Source of the DNA: Nitrobacter sp051535215
GTDB taxonomy: Bacteria > Pseudomonadota > Alphaproteobacteria > Rhizobiales > Xanthobacteraceae
Direction of reading: 5' to 3'
Length of the DNA: 64,000 bases
Assembly (NCBI RefSeq): GCF_051535215.1
Contig: NZ_JBPPLY010000013.1
Span: 21,318-85,317, forward strand
Every line of letters begins with the position of its first letter. The first letter of the stretch is position 1. Position numbers and translations under genes: made by a program. This document shows positions 34,064-43,234 of this stretch, piece after piece. The notes beneath the pieces are model-generated. The model had not been told where the DNA came from. It ran no database searches and was given only the letters and a program-made list of their open reading frames with translations.

Positions 34064-36513
34064 GCAATCTCCTTTTCGGCTTGGGGGATGAGGGACGGGA
34101 AAGTCGGGATGAGATCGGCCGCCCATCCGGCGTCGCGGGCGCGCAGCCACGCGGCGAGGAAGCCTTCGCGGCCATGTTCGGCGACGAGGTTGGCGATCAG
34201 CGTCTGGTCGGATTTCGAGGAGGCGGCGCAGAGCGCGAGGCCGACTTCGGACAGGCCCAGCTCGAACAGGCGGTTGCCGCGCCGCGACTGGCAGTAATAG
34301 TCGCGTTTGGGCGTCGCCCGCGCCAGGATCTCGATCTGGCGATCGTTGAGACCGAAGCGGCGATAGATCGCCGTGATCTGCGGCTCGATCGCGCGTTCGT
34401 TCGGCAGGAGCAGCCGTGTCGGGCAGCTCTCGATGATGGCCGGCGCGATATTGCTCCCGTCGATGTCCGATAGCGACTGCGTGGCGAAGATGACAGATGC
34501 GTTCTTCTTGCGCAGGGTCTTCAGCCATTCGCGGAGCTGGCCGGCGAAGCCTTCATCGTCCAGCGCAAGCCAGCCTTCGTCGATGATGAGCAGCGTCGGC
34601 CGTCCGTCGAGCCGGTCGCCGATGCGATGGAACAGGTAGGACAGTACGGCCGGAGCCGCCCCGGTGCCGACCAGCCCCTCGATCTCGAATGCCTGCACGG
34701 CGGCACGGCCGAGCTGCTCGGCCTCGGCGTCGAGCAGCCGGCCATAGGCGCCACCGACGCAATACGGGCGCAATGCCTGCTTCAAGTCGTTCGACTGGAG
34801 CAGGACGCTGAGGCCCGTAATGGTGCGTTCCTCGACCGGCGCGGAGGCGAGCGAGGTCAGCGCCGTCCAGATATGCTCCTTGGCTTCGGGGGTGATCGCG
34901 ATGCCCTCGCGCATCAGGATCGCCACGATCCAATCGGCCGCCCAGGCACGCTCATAGGTGTCGTGGATGCGCGCGAGCGGTTGGAGCGAAACGGAAGCGT
35001 CGGAGCCTTCGGTCAGGCCGCCGCCGAGATCGTGCCAGTCGCCTCCCATGGCGAGCGCAGCCGCCCTGATGCTGCCGCCGAAATCGAAGGCGAAGGCCTG
35101 AGAACGATCGTAGCGCCGGAACTGAAGCGCCATCAGCGCGAGCAGCACGGACTTGCCCGCGCCGGTCGGGCCGACGACCAGCGTGTGGCCGACGTCTCCG
35201 ACATGAAGGGATAACCGGAACGGGGTGCTTCCATCGGTCTTGCCATAGAGCAAGGGGGGCGACCCGAAGTGCTCATCCCGTTCCGGCCCCGCCCACACGG
35301 CGCTCAGGGGGATCATGTGGGCGAGATTCAAGGTGCTGATGGGCGGCTGGCGGACATTGGCGTAGGCATGTCCGGGGAGCGAGCCGAGCCAGGCATCGAC
35401 GGCGTTCACACCTTCGATCATGGCCGTGAAGTCGCGGCCCTGAATGACCTTCTCGACCAGCCGCAGCTTCTCGTCGGCGAGACGCGGATCGGCGTCCCAG
35501 ACCGTGATCGTCGCGGTGACATAGGCCATGCCGGCGACATCCTGCCCAAGCTCCTGCAAGGCCATGTCCGCGTCGGCGGCCCTGTTTGCAGCGTCGGTAT
35601 CCACGAGGGCGGATGCCTCGTTGGTCATGACTTCCTTGAGGATCGCGGCGATGGACTTGCGCTTGGCGAACCACTGGCGGCGGATTCTGGCGAGCAGCTT
35701 CGTCGCGTCGGTCTTGTCGAGCAGGATCGCGCGGGTGGACCAGCGATACGGGAACGCCAGACGGTTGAGGTCGTCGAGCAGGCCGGGCGTCGTCGCGGTC
35801 GGGAAACCGGTGACGGTGAGGATGCGAACGTGCTGATCGCCAAGGCGTGGCTCCAGCCCGCCGGTCAGCGACTGATCAGCCAGCAGCGCGTCGAGATAGA
35901 TCGGCATCTCGGGAACACGGACGCGATGACGTTTCGTCGAAACGCAGGAATGGAGGTAAGTCAGCGTCTCGCTATCATCGAGCCAGGCGCATTCCGGCAT
36001 GAAGCCGTCGAGCAGCGCCAGCACGCGGTCGGTGCGGTCGGTGAAAGCCCGCAGCACCTCGTGCGGATCGACGCCTGACTTTTCTCGGCCTTCATAGAGC
36101 CACGCTTCGGTGCGCGCGGCGTCCTCGGCCGGCGGCAGATAGAGGAAGGTGAGAAAGTAGCCCGAGACGAAATGGCTGCCCGCTTCCTCAAAATCGGCCT
36201 TGCGCTCGGCGTCGAGCAGACCAGAGGCAGGATCGGGAAACTGGCTCGCAGGATAGGTCGCGGCCTCATAACGCTGCGCTTCGACAAAAATGCTCCAGCC
36301 GGAGCCGAGGCGACGAAAGGCGTTGTTGATGCGTCCGGCGACGGCGACTAGTTCGGCCGCGACGGCGGAATCGAGATCGGGACCGCGAAAGCGCGCCGTG
36401 CGCTGGAAGCTGCCGTCCTTGTTGAGCACGATGCCTTCGGCAACGAGTGCGACCCACGGCAGATAGTCGGCAAGGCGGCTGGCGGAACGGCGATATTCGG
36501 CGAGATTCATCAT
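34060..36513 (-). CDS. trbE: Conjugal transfer ATPase TrbE (VirB4-like)
   Basis: This is an 817-residue VirB4-class ATPase. The N-terminal CagE/TrbE domain begins NLAEYRRSASRLADYLPWVALVAEGIVLNKDGSFQR. Walker A is GPTGAGKSVLLALMAL in the middle of the protein, and Walker B is LLIIDEGWLALDDEGFAGQL. It energises pilus assembly and substrate transfer at the inner membrane. All motifs are intact. It lies 12 bp after trbD and overlaps trbJ. Confidence 0.96.
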   Translation of the reverse strand: MMNLAEYRRSASRLADYLPWVALVAEGIVLNKDGSFQRTARFRGPDLDSAVAAELVAVAGRINNAFRRLGSGWSIFVEAQRYEAATYPASQFPDPASGLLDAERKADFEEAGSHFVSGYFLTFLYLPPAEDAARTEAWLYEGREKSGVDPHEVLRAFTDRTDRVLALLDGFMPECAWLDDSETLTYLHSCVSTKRHRVRVPEMPIYLDALLADQSLTGGLEPRLGDQHVRILTVTGFPTATTPGLLDDLNRLAFPYRWSTRAILLDKTDATKLLARIRRQWFAKRKSIAAILKEVMTNEASALVDTDAANRAADADMALQELGQDVAGMAYVTATITVWDADPRLADEKLRLVEKVIQGRDFTAMIEGVNAVDAWLGSLPGHAYANVRQPPISTLNLAHMIPLSAVWAGPERDEHFGSPPLLYGKTDGSTPFRLSLHVGDVGHTLVVGPTGAGKSVLLALMALQFRRYDRSQAFAFDFGGSIRAAALAMGGDWHDLGGGLTEGSDASVSLQPLARIHDTYERAWAADWIVAILMREGIAITPEAKEHIWTALTSLASAPVEERTITGLSVLLQSNDLKQALRPYCVGGAYGRLLDAEAEQLGRAAVQAFEIEGLVGTGAAPAVLSYLFHRIGDRLDGRPTLLIIDEGWLALDDEGFAGQLREWLKTLRKKNASVIFATQSLSDIDGSNIAPAIIESCPTRLLLPNERAIEPQITAIYRRFGLNDRQIEILARATPKRDYYCQSRRGNRLFELGLSEVGLALCAASSKSDQTLIANLVAEHGREGFLAAWLRARDAGWAADLIPTFPSLIPQAEKEIA

Positions 36514-36525
36514 GGATTGCGCTCC

Positions 36526-36807
36526 TCAGACCGACAGATGACCGGGGATGCGCAGATGGCGGCGGCCGACTTCCACGAAGAGCGGATCGCGTTTCGCCGC
36601 CCACACCGCCGCGAAATGGCCGACGGCCCAGATGAGGAGGCCGACCAGCCAGAGGCGCAGGCCGAGGCCCACGGCCCCGGCCAGCGTCCCGTTGAGGATC
36701 GCGATGGAGCGCGGTGCGCCGCCGAGCAGGATGTGCTCGGTCAGCGCACGATGGACCGGGACCGAATATCCCGGAACGGCGTCGAGTTGCTCGAAGGCGA
36801 CCGCCAT
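36526..36807 (-). CDS. trbD: Conjugal transfer protein TrbD (VirB3-like)
   Basis: The 93-residue protein starts at the ATG overlapping the trbC stop (TGATG). The VirB3 signature FEQLDAVPGYSVPVHRALTEHILLGGAPRSIAILNGTLAG precedes one or two membrane helices (GLGLRLWLVGLLIWAVGHFAAVWAA) and a conserved end (KRDPLFVEVGRRHLRIPGHL). It associates with TrbE at the inner membrane. A longer open frame over this region is an artefact of the overlap. Confidence 0.93.
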   Translation of the reverse strand: MAVAFEQLDAVPGYSVPVHRALTEHILLGGAPRSIAILNGTLAGAVGLGLRLWLVGLLIWAVGHFAAVWAAKRDPLFVEVGRRHLRIPGHLSV

Positions 36808-37139
36808 CAGATGAGCGCCCCGCCGCCGAAGGAGAAGAAGGACAGGAAGAAGCTCGACGCGGCGAAGGCGATCGAAAGCCCGAAGACGATCTGGATCAGG
36901 CGGCGAAAGCCGCCCGAAGTATCGCCGAACGCAAGCGCCAGGCCGGTCGCGATGATGATGATGACGGCGACGATCTTGGCGACCGGACCTTCGATCGACT
37001 GAAGGATTTTCTGAAGCGGTTGTTCCCACGGCATCGACGAACCGGAGGCGTAAGCGACTGGTGCGAGGATGAGATTGATGGTGGCGACGGCGACAGCCGT
37101 TGCGACGGTGCGGCGGATATGGATGGCTGTACGGATCAT
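36807..37139 (-). CDS. trbC: Conjugal transfer pilin TrbC (VirB2-like)
   Basis: The 110-residue prepilin has an N-terminal signal/anchor (AIHIRRTVATAVAVATINLILAPVAYA), then SSMPWEQPLQKILQSIEGPVAKIVAVIIIIATGLALAFGDTSGG, and a second hydrophobic helix (IVFGLSIAFAASSFFLSFF). TrbC pilins are cut, and in RP4 cyclised by TraF; the S26 peptidase at 44416-44961 is the likely processing enzyme. It overlaps trbB and trbD. Confidence 0.95.
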   Translation of the reverse strand: MIRTAIHIRRTVATAVAVATINLILAPVAYASGSSMPWEQPLQKILQSIEGPVAKIVAVIIIIATGLALAFGDTSGGFRRLIQIVFGLSIAFAASSFFLSFFSFGGGALI

Positions 37140-38158
37140 GCGGGCTCCATGGGGTTCGAGGTGGCAGCGGTGATGTGGTAGTCGCCGTCAGCGCCGAGCC
37201 CTTCGACGCGGGCGAGTTCGGCGAGCCGGCGCGCGGACCCGCGGCCGGAGAGGACGGCAACGAGGTCGATGGTCTCGGCGATCAGCGCGCGCGGGACGGT
37301 GACGACGGCTTCCTGGATGAGCTGTTCGAGGCGACGCAGCGCGCCGATGCCGGTTCCGGCATGGATCGTGCCGATGCCGCCGGGATGGCCGGTGCCCCAG
37401 GCTTTGAGGAGATCAAGCGCTTCGGCGCCGCGCACCTCGCCGATGGGGATGCGGTCGGGGCGCAGGCGCAGCGAGGAACGGACGAGATCGGAGAGCGTGG
37501 CGACGCCGTCTTTCGTGCGGAGCGAGACAAGGTTTTCCGCGCGGCATTGCAGCTCGCGCGTGTCCTCGATGATGACGACGCGATCGGCGGTCTTCGCCAC
37601 TTCGGCGAGCAGCGCGTTGGTCAGCGTGGTCTTGCCGGTCGATGTGCCGCCCGCGACGAGGATGTTGGCGCGCGCTGCGACGGCTGAGCGCAGCGTCACG
37701 GCCTGATCGGCGCGCATGATCCCAGCAGTCACATAGTCGTCGAGTGTGAAGACGGCGACGGCCGGCTTACGGATGGCGAAGGCAGGCGCGGCGACGACCG
37801 GCGGCAACAGCCCTTCGAAGCGTTCACCAGTTTCGGGAAGCTCGGCGGAGACACGCGGGCTCCGCGCGTGAACCTCCGCGCCGACGTGATGCGCGACCAG
37901 ACGCACGATGCGTTCGCCATCGGTTGCCGACAGTCGCTCGCCCGTATCAGCCAGCCCTTCGGAGAGACGGTCGATCCAAATGCGCCCGTCCGGGTTCAGC
38001 ATCACCTCGACGACAGCAGCATCTTCCAGAAACCGCGCGATGGCCGGACCGAGCGCCGTGCGCAGCATGCGCGCGCCGCGCGCGTGACGTTCCGAATGTT
38101 GATGTACAACCGCCATATCGCCCCGATTTCCAGCCGGGACTGACAGACGCATCCCCAT
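37136..38158 (-). CDS. trbB: Conjugal transfer ATPase TrbB (VirB11-like)
   Basis: The 340-residue hexameric ATPase has Walker A GGTSTGKTTLTNALL, the Asp-box region VIIEDTRELQC, and the His-box GTGHPGGIGTIHAGTG. A later ATG (38116, MAVVHQHSERH) is a credible alternative start; the first 14 residues are not conserved. It powers pilus biogenesis and DNA transfer. It is the first gene of the trb operon; the 123-bp gap to the divergent gene at 38282 should hold the operon promoter. Confidence 0.95.
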   Translation of the reverse strand: MGMRLSVPAGNRGDMAVVHQHSERHARGARMLRTALGPAIARFLEDAAVVEVMLNPDGRIWIDRLSEGLADTGERLSATDGERIVRLVAHHVGAEVHARSPRVSAELPETGERFEGLLPPVVAAPAFAIRKPAVAVFTLDDYVTAGIMRADQAVTLRSAVAARANILVAGGTSTGKTTLTNALLAEVAKTADRVVIIEDTRELQCRAENLVSLRTKDGVATLSDLVRSSLRLRPDRIPIGEVRGAEALDLLKAWGTGHPGGIGTIHAGTGIGALRRLEQLIQEAVVTVPRALIAETIDLVAVLSGRGSARRLAELARVEGLGADGDYHITAATSNPMEPA

Positions 38159-38281
38159 GCGGGGCTGATTAAAAGAGCCAGATCTGAGGCGACTTCAACA
38201 AGAAATCGGAGGCGTAGTAGCGTAGCGTGCAAATACAGGAGAACGGCGGAGCAGCGCATTCAAGACGATGCAAGGAGGGCC

Positions 38282-38761
38282 ATGATGGACAAGTCTGGTG
38301 CAGAGCGAAGGATCGACTCAGCAGCGCGCTTGATCGCGGCGCCGGCCGAGACAATCTATCGTGTGCTCGTCGATGGGAGCGCATGGGAACGATGGTTGCC
38401 GCCTGCCGGGATGATCGGCCGCGTCGAAATATTCGAGCCGCGCGTTGGCGGGCGCTACAGGATGGTGCTGACCTATCGCGGGGATCACGAGAAGCGGGGC
38501 AAGACCGCTGAGGACACGGATATCGTCGAGGGCCGGTTCATCGAATTCGTCCGCGACGAGAAGGTCGTTCATGCTGTGACGTTTGAATCGGAAGACCCTG
38601 CTTTTGCAGGGGACATGCGGATGACGTGGAGCCTGTCTCCAGCGCCTGCCGGGACGAAGGTGACTATCACTTGCGAAAATGTCCCCGTCGGCATCAGCCA
38701 AGCCGATCACGATGTCGGCCTGCGGTCGACGTTGGCAAACCTCGCCACGTTCATGGAATAG
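38282..38761 (+). CDS. SRPBCC (AHSA1-like) protein
   Basis: The 159-residue protein of the START/Bet v1-like SRPBCC superfamily reads DSAARLIAAPAETIYRVLVDGSAWERWLPPAGMIGRVEIFEPRVGGRYRMVL, then a C-terminal helix (DHDVGLRSTLANLATFME). Family members bind hydrophobic ligands or act as Hsp90-ATPase-activator-like proteins. AAGGAGG at 38272-38278 supports the start; the second ATG at 38285 has better spacing. It is the only plus-strand gene within the transfer block, wedged between trbB and the traG group, and so is passenger cargo with no evident role in transfer. Confidence 0.85.
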   Translation: MMDKSGAERRIDSAARLIAAPAETIYRVLVDGSAWERWLPPAGMIGRVEIFEPRVGGRYRMVLTYRGDHEKRGKTAEDTDIVEGRFIEFVRDEKVVHAVTFESEDPAFAGDMRMTWSLSPAPAGTKVTITCENVPVGISQADHDVGLRSTLANLATFME

Positions 38762-38785
38762 TTCTCATCGTGCGTGGCGAAGCGG

Positions 38786-39214
38786 TCACCTAGGCTCCTC
38801 ATTTGGAGGGGCGACCGGAACGTCGTCGGGAATCTCGCGCAGAAAGCTCTGGCCTTTCTGCAATCGCTTGCCGAGCGTCTCCACGAAGCCGTCAAACCGC
38901 TCGCGACCTTTGGCCTGCGCGGCAGCGTGGGCGTCCGGTGGTACGGGCGGGGTGATCGACAGCCAGAAGCGCACATAGAGTGCCAGTGTTTCGGCGGTGA
39001 CGCCGAGATCGCGCTCCATCCGCTGGACCTGTCGGGACAGCCTGTCGAGCCGGCGTGCGAAGGCTGCTTCGCGCGCGTCCGCGTGGTCGGGCGACAGGAA
39101 CGAACTGACGGCCGCCTCGACGATCGCGGATCGAGGTAATTTCTTGCGATCGGCAAGCTCATTGATGCGTCCGATCAGTTCGACGGGCAAAGTGAGATTG
39201 AGACGGTCGCGCAT
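38786..39214 (-). CDS. Ribbon-helix-helix protein next to traG
   Basis: The 142-residue protein has an N-terminal CopG/RHH motif (RDRLNLTLPVELIGRINELADRKKLPRSAIVEAAVSSFLSPDHAD), a central coiled region (RRLDRLSRQVQRMERDLGVTAETLALYVRFWLSITPP) and an acidic tail. RHH proteins at this position are thought to regulate tra genes or act as oriT accessory proteins. It starts 4 bp after the traG stop and is co-transcribed with traG and the relaxase. Confidence 0.85.
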   Translation of the reverse strand: MRDRLNLTLPVELIGRINELADRKKLPRSAIVEAAVSSFLSPDHADAREAAFARRLDRLSRQVQRMERDLGVTAETLALYVRFWLSITPPVPPDAHAAAQAKGRERFDGFVETLGKRLQKGQSFLREIPDDVPVAPPNEEPR

Positions 39215-39218
39215 GGTG

Positions 39219-41201
39219 TCAGAGCTCCATGCCGTCGCCGGGATCGAGCGAGACCTGGCGGGCGATGCCGGTCATTTGGCGACGAAGCGCCTGGCGCTGG
39301 CGCGCGACGTCTTCCGGCTCGTCGTCGAGGATGCGCGTGAACTCCTCGGCGGGACGCATCTCGGTCGTCTCCTTGACGATCGCAACATGGTCGGGAAGCT
39401 CGGGTTCCCGGCGCAGGCCCGCATTGGCCTTGTCGGGCTTGTGGGCGGCTATCAGCGCGGGATCGGGCTTTTGGGGCTGGAGCGTCGACCATCCATCCTT
39501 ATGACGGGTGCGCCCGGATTTCGTTGGATCGGGCGGCGGCAGCACACGTTCGCGAAACCGGACATCATCGTAGTAGCGCGCTTTCTTCGCCCGGACGGGC
39601 GGCGTGCCGGCGGCCATGACGATCTCGTCGGTCGGCGGGAGCTGCATGATCTCGCCGGGGGTGAGCAGCGGCCGGGCGGTTTCCGAGCGCGACACCATCA
39701 GATGGCCAAGCCAGGGCGAGAGCCTGTGCCCGGCATAGTTCTTCATCGCCTTCATCTCGGTCGCGGTGCCCAGCGCATCCGAGACGCGCTTGGCGGTCCG
39801 TTCGTCATTGGTGGCGAAGCTGACGCGGACATGGCAATTGTCGAGGATCGAATTGTTGGCGCCGTAGGCCTTCTCGATCTGGTTGAGCGACTGGGCGATG
39901 AGGAAGCTCTTGATGCCGTAGCCGGCCATGAAGGCGAGCGCCGATTCGAAGAAGTCGAGACGGCCGAGCGCCGGGAACTCGTCGAGCATCATCAGGATGC
40001 GGTGTTTGCGCTCCTTGGCGTGCAGGTCCTCGGTGAGGCGCCGGCCGATCTGGTTGAGGACAAGGCGGATCAGCGGTTTTGTCCGCGAAATGTCGGATGG
40101 CGGCACGACCATGTAGAGCGTGGCGGGTTTGTCGTCGGTCGTGAGGTCGGCGATGCGCCAGTCGCAGCGGCTCGTCACCTCCGCGACGACAGGGTCGCGA
40201 TAGAGGCCGAGGAACGACATGGCGGTTGAGAGCACACCGGAGCGCTCGTTGTCGGATTTGTTGAACAGTTCGCGCGCCGTCGAGGCGACAACCGGATGCG
40301 GGCCGGCTTCGCCGAGATGCTTCGTCGCCATCATCGCCGACAGCGTCGCCTCGATCGATCGCTTCGGATCGGAGAGGAAGGCGGCGACGCCGGCGAGCGT
40401 CTTGTTCTCCTCGGCATAGAGGACATGCAGGATCGCGCCGACGAGAAGCGAGTGGCTGGTCTTCTCCCAATGATTTCGCTTGTCGAGCGAGCCTTCGGGA
40501 TCGACCAGGACATCGGCAACATTCTGCACGTCACGGACTTCCCATTCGCCGCGGCGCACCTCGAGCAGCGGATTGTAGGCGGACGATTTCGGATTGGTCG
40601 GATCGAACAGCAGCACGCCGCCATGTTTTGCGCGAAACCCGGCGGTAAGTTGCCAGTTCTCGCCCTTGATGTCATGGACGATGGCCGAGCCCGGCCAGGT
40701 CAGCAGCGAAGGCACGACCAGGCCGACGCCCTTGCCGGATCGCGTCGGCGCGAAGCACAGAACATGCTCCGGCCCGTCGTGGCGCAGATAATCCTGGTCC
40801 AGCCGCCCCAGCACCACGCCGTCGGCGCCGAGCAGGCCCGCTGCCACCACCTCCTTCTTCTCGGCCCATCGCGCCGAGCCGTAGGTGGCGACGTTCTTGG
40901 CCTCACGCGCGCGCCAGACCGACATGCCGATGGCGACAGCGATCGCGATGAAACCGCCGGACGCGGCGATGAAGGCGCCTTCCGTGAAAATGCCCGGCGC
41001 ATAGGCGTCGTAGAAATACCACCACCAGAAAAAGGCTGGCGGATAGTAGACGGATACGCCGCCGAGCTTGAACCAGGGTGTTCCAAGCTGCGCCTGAAAC
41101 CCGAGCTGCCAGGCGACATATTGTGTGGCGCCCCAGGTGGTGGCGAGCACGATGAGGGTGACGACGAGAATCTGCCCCCAGAGGATTTTGGTCGCGGACA
41201 T
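39219..41201 (-). CDS. traG: Type IV coupling protein TraG (VirD4-like)
   Basis: The 660-residue coupling ATPase starts at the ATG preceded by AAAGGATC. Two N-terminal membrane helices (WGQILVVTLIVLATTWGATQYVAW and the region GAFIAASGGFIAIAVAIGMSVW) anchor it. Walker A is APTRSGKGVGLVVPSLL, with GENWQLTAGFRAKHGGVLLFDPTNP after it, and Walker B is ILMMLDEFPALGR. It docks the relaxase-DNA complex onto the trb channel. No damage is visible. The relaxase gene lies 22 bp upstream. Confidence 0.96.
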   Translation of the reverse strand: MSATKILWGQILVVTLIVLATTWGATQYVAWQLGFQAQLGTPWFKLGGVSVYYPPAFFWWWYFYDAYAPGIFTEGAFIAASGGFIAIAVAIGMSVWRAREAKNVATYGSARWAEKKEVVAAGLLGADGVVLGRLDQDYLRHDGPEHVLCFAPTRSGKGVGLVVPSLLTWPGSAIVHDIKGENWQLTAGFRAKHGGVLLFDPTNPKSSAYNPLLEVRRGEWEVRDVQNVADVLVDPEGSLDKRNHWEKTSHSLLVGAILHVLYAEENKTLAGVAAFLSDPKRSIEATLSAMMATKHLGEAGPHPVVASTARELFNKSDNERSGVLSTAMSFLGLYRDPVVAEVTSRCDWRIADLTTDDKPATLYMVVPPSDISRTKPLIRLVLNQIGRRLTEDLHAKERKHRILMMLDEFPALGRLDFFESALAFMAGYGIKSFLIAQSLNQIEKAYGANNSILDNCHVRVSFATNDERTAKRVSDALGTATEMKAMKNYAGHRLSPWLGHLMVSRSETARPLLTPGEIMQLPPTDEIVMAAGTPPVRAKKARYYDDVRFRERVLPPPDPTKSGRTRHKDGWSTLQPQKPDPALIAAHKPDKANAGLRREPELPDHVAIVKETTEMRPAEEFTRILDDEPEDVARQRQALRRQMTGIARQVSLDPGDGMEL

Positions 41202-41223
41202 GGCGAGATCCTTTCTGCTGATG

Positions 41224-42987
41224 TCAGATGCCGAGATCGCGCTTGCGGCCGATCGCCCATTCGATGCCGCCGCCCTCCTTGGCGACACCGGCGACGTGCT
41301 GGCCGAGCTTGCGTTCGAGGTCGCGGGACCAGGGGACGAGCTGGAAGCCGAGCCCGTCGTCGATCATCGCGAAGCGGCCGGAGGACAGCGTCAGGCGCTG
41401 GCGCACGGTGCCGGTGACATGCTCGCCGGCCTGTGCCTTCACATGCGGCAGGCCGGTCTCGGCCGCGAGCTTCTCGCCGACGGCATCGAGTTCACGCCGA
41501 CGCAGCGTCGTAAGAAGATCGCGCTGCATGACGATGCGCTGGCCATCCCGGCGCGCCAGTCCCTGATCGGCGAGATGATCGGCCCGCGCATGTATGGCGT
41601 CGCGCACCTCCTGCCCGAAGCCTGATTGTGCGAGCGGCATCGCCTCGCGCTCGACAAGGCGATGATCGAGCCAGGTCGCGCCGGGCGCCGTGACCTGCGC
41701 CTGCAGATCGAGATCAGAGCGCGTCGCGAGTACGAGGGTCGGACGTGCCTCCTCGGAACCACCGAAGCGGCGAACCTCGACGATGCCGACATTGGCCGGA
41801 GCGCGTTCGAAGGCGTCGATGTCACGAAAGCGGACATGATGCGCACGCCCGTCGACGCCATCGATGACGGCATAGGCCTCACCGCTCAGCTCGTCATGCA
41901 GGCCGCGATCGACGAGACGGCCAATGATCGGCGCCTCGGCTGCGCCGCCGTCGATCACGAAATCGGAAAAGCCGCGATCCTGGTCGCGCCCGGCGAAGGC
42001 GCGGTGCATGGTCTTGATGATGTCGCCGCGGATGGCGAGATCGCGCAGCGTGCGTTCGGCTCCGACTCCGACCGTCCACTGGCCAGGCTCTCCCTCGAAC
42101 GCGAGATCCATCTTCTCGAGATGCTGGAGACGGCCGACCATGAGGCGGCGCAGTTCGGGATCGGAGGGACCACTCTGGTCGGGCCGCAGATCGATGAAAC
42201 CGGTTTCGTCGGCGGCGCGTTGAATCTCGCCATCGATGCGGGTCCAGCGCTCGGCGGTGATTTCCTTTTCCAGGGCGTTGCGAATTTCGTGTTCGGGCTT
42301 CGGGCCGAGTTCTATGTCGACCAGGTCCATGGCGCGGGAGCGTAGGCCCCGGCTGATATAGTCGCGCGAGATCACGAGATCGGCGCCGGTCTCGTCGACG
42401 CCGCGCACCAGGAGATGGACATGGGGATTGTCTGTGTTCCAGTGATCGACGGCGATCCAGTCGAGGCGCGTGCCGAGATCGGCTTCCATCTGCCGGGCGA
42501 GGTCGCGGGTGAACGCCTTGAGGTCGGTCATCTCGGCCGCGTCCTCGGGCGAGACGATGAACCGGAAATGATGCCGGTCGTCCTTGCACCTTTCGATGAA
42601 GGCGAAGTCATCGGCGCGATCGGTTCCGGCGTCGAACATGACGCCTTTCTCTCCGTCGCGGCTCACGCCCTCGCGCTTGAGATAACTGAGGTGGCTGGTC
42701 AGTGGCGCCGAGCGATACGCCTTGCCCTGATGGCGGGCGATGCGCGCCTTGATGACGACGCGCCGCTGCGGCGAGAAGATTCGGGAGCGGCCGAAGACGT
42801 TGCGGCCACGCCCGAAGGTCGAGTGGCCGAGGCGCCGGCCTGCCTTGCCCGCCGGCGCTGCTCTGGGCGTATGGCCAGCACGCTGCGCGGCGGCGAGAAC
42901 CTGATTGACGAAGCTCTTTGTCCTCGGCGCGCGCGTCGAACGGACGCGGCCCGGCTTGATGCGGAAGTCGCTATCGCGCTCGCTCAT
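41224..42987 (-). CDS. rlxS: Relaxase RlxS-like (VirD2/MOBP group, DUF3363)
   Basis: The 587-residue relaxase starts at MSERDSDFRIKPGRVR; upstream in-frame codons are non-conserved. The nicking-domain region has HLSYLKREGVSRDGEKGVMFD and the histidine motif DHWNTDNPHVHLLVRGVDETG, which matches the HxH metal site. The rest is the DUF3363 C-terminal region (PELRRLMVGRLQHLEKMDLA; ATWLDHRLVEREAMPL). It nicks the transfer origin and stays on the 5' end. The 247-bp gap upstream, full of inverted repeats, is the likely oriT. Confidence 0.92.
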   Translation of the reverse strand: MSERDSDFRIKPGRVRSTRAPRTKSFVNQVLAAAQRAGHTPRAAPAGKAGRRLGHSTFGRGRNVFGRSRIFSPQRRVVIKARIARHQGKAYRSAPLTSHLSYLKREGVSRDGEKGVMFDAGTDRADDFAFIERCKDDRHHFRFIVSPEDAAEMTDLKAFTRDLARQMEADLGTRLDWIAVDHWNTDNPHVHLLVRGVDETGADLVISRDYISRGLRSRAMDLVDIELGPKPEHEIRNALEKEITAERWTRIDGEIQRAADETGFIDLRPDQSGPSDPELRRLMVGRLQHLEKMDLAFEGEPGQWTVGVGAERTLRDLAIRGDIIKTMHRAFAGRDQDRGFSDFVIDGGAAEAPIIGRLVDRGLHDELSGEAYAVIDGVDGRAHHVRFRDIDAFERAPANVGIVEVRRFGGSEEARPTLVLATRSDLDLQAQVTAPGATWLDHRLVEREAMPLAQSGFGQEVRDAIHARADHLADQGLARRDGQRIVMQRDLLTTLRRRELDAVGEKLAAETGLPHVKAQAGEHVTGTVRQRLTLSSGRFAMIDDGLGFQLVPWSRDLERKLGQHVAGVAKEGGGIEWAIGRKRDLGI

Positions 42988-43234
42988 GCCGGCGCTCCGA
43001 TCGGCGCGCAAATCGCGCCGTGCATATCGAAGCGTTGAAAACGCTCGCAAAATCCGGGCAGTATGCGCGCGACCGACCGCCATGCCCGCGAAAACGCAAG
43101 CCATGCCAATGGCTTGCGTTGATCTGGGCATGGGCTTTTACCTTGCCCTCTTCCGGTCGTTTTGCCTGCCTCCACCCTCCCTGCACGCCATGACACGCGG
43201 GAGCCCGAGACCGTGCGACAGATGCCGAGCAGGC
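42988..43234. other. oriT: Candidate transfer origin (oriT)
   Basis: The gap between the relaxase gene and the lytic transglycosylase has three perfect inverted repeats: CGGCGCG/CGCGCCG (43002-43008, 43014-43020), AGCGTT/AACGCT (43031-43036, 43040-43045) and the strongest, AACGCAAGCCAT/ATGGCTTGCGTT (43093-43104, 43109-43120) with a 4-nt loop. Relaxases often nick just beside such a repeat upstream of their own gene. I could not identify a nic hexamer with confidence. Confidence 0.55.

Noticed and set aside
35269..36078. Open frame on the plus strand opposite trbE
   Set aside because: trbE is complete and conserved; the opposite frame has no ribosome binding site or recognisable domain.
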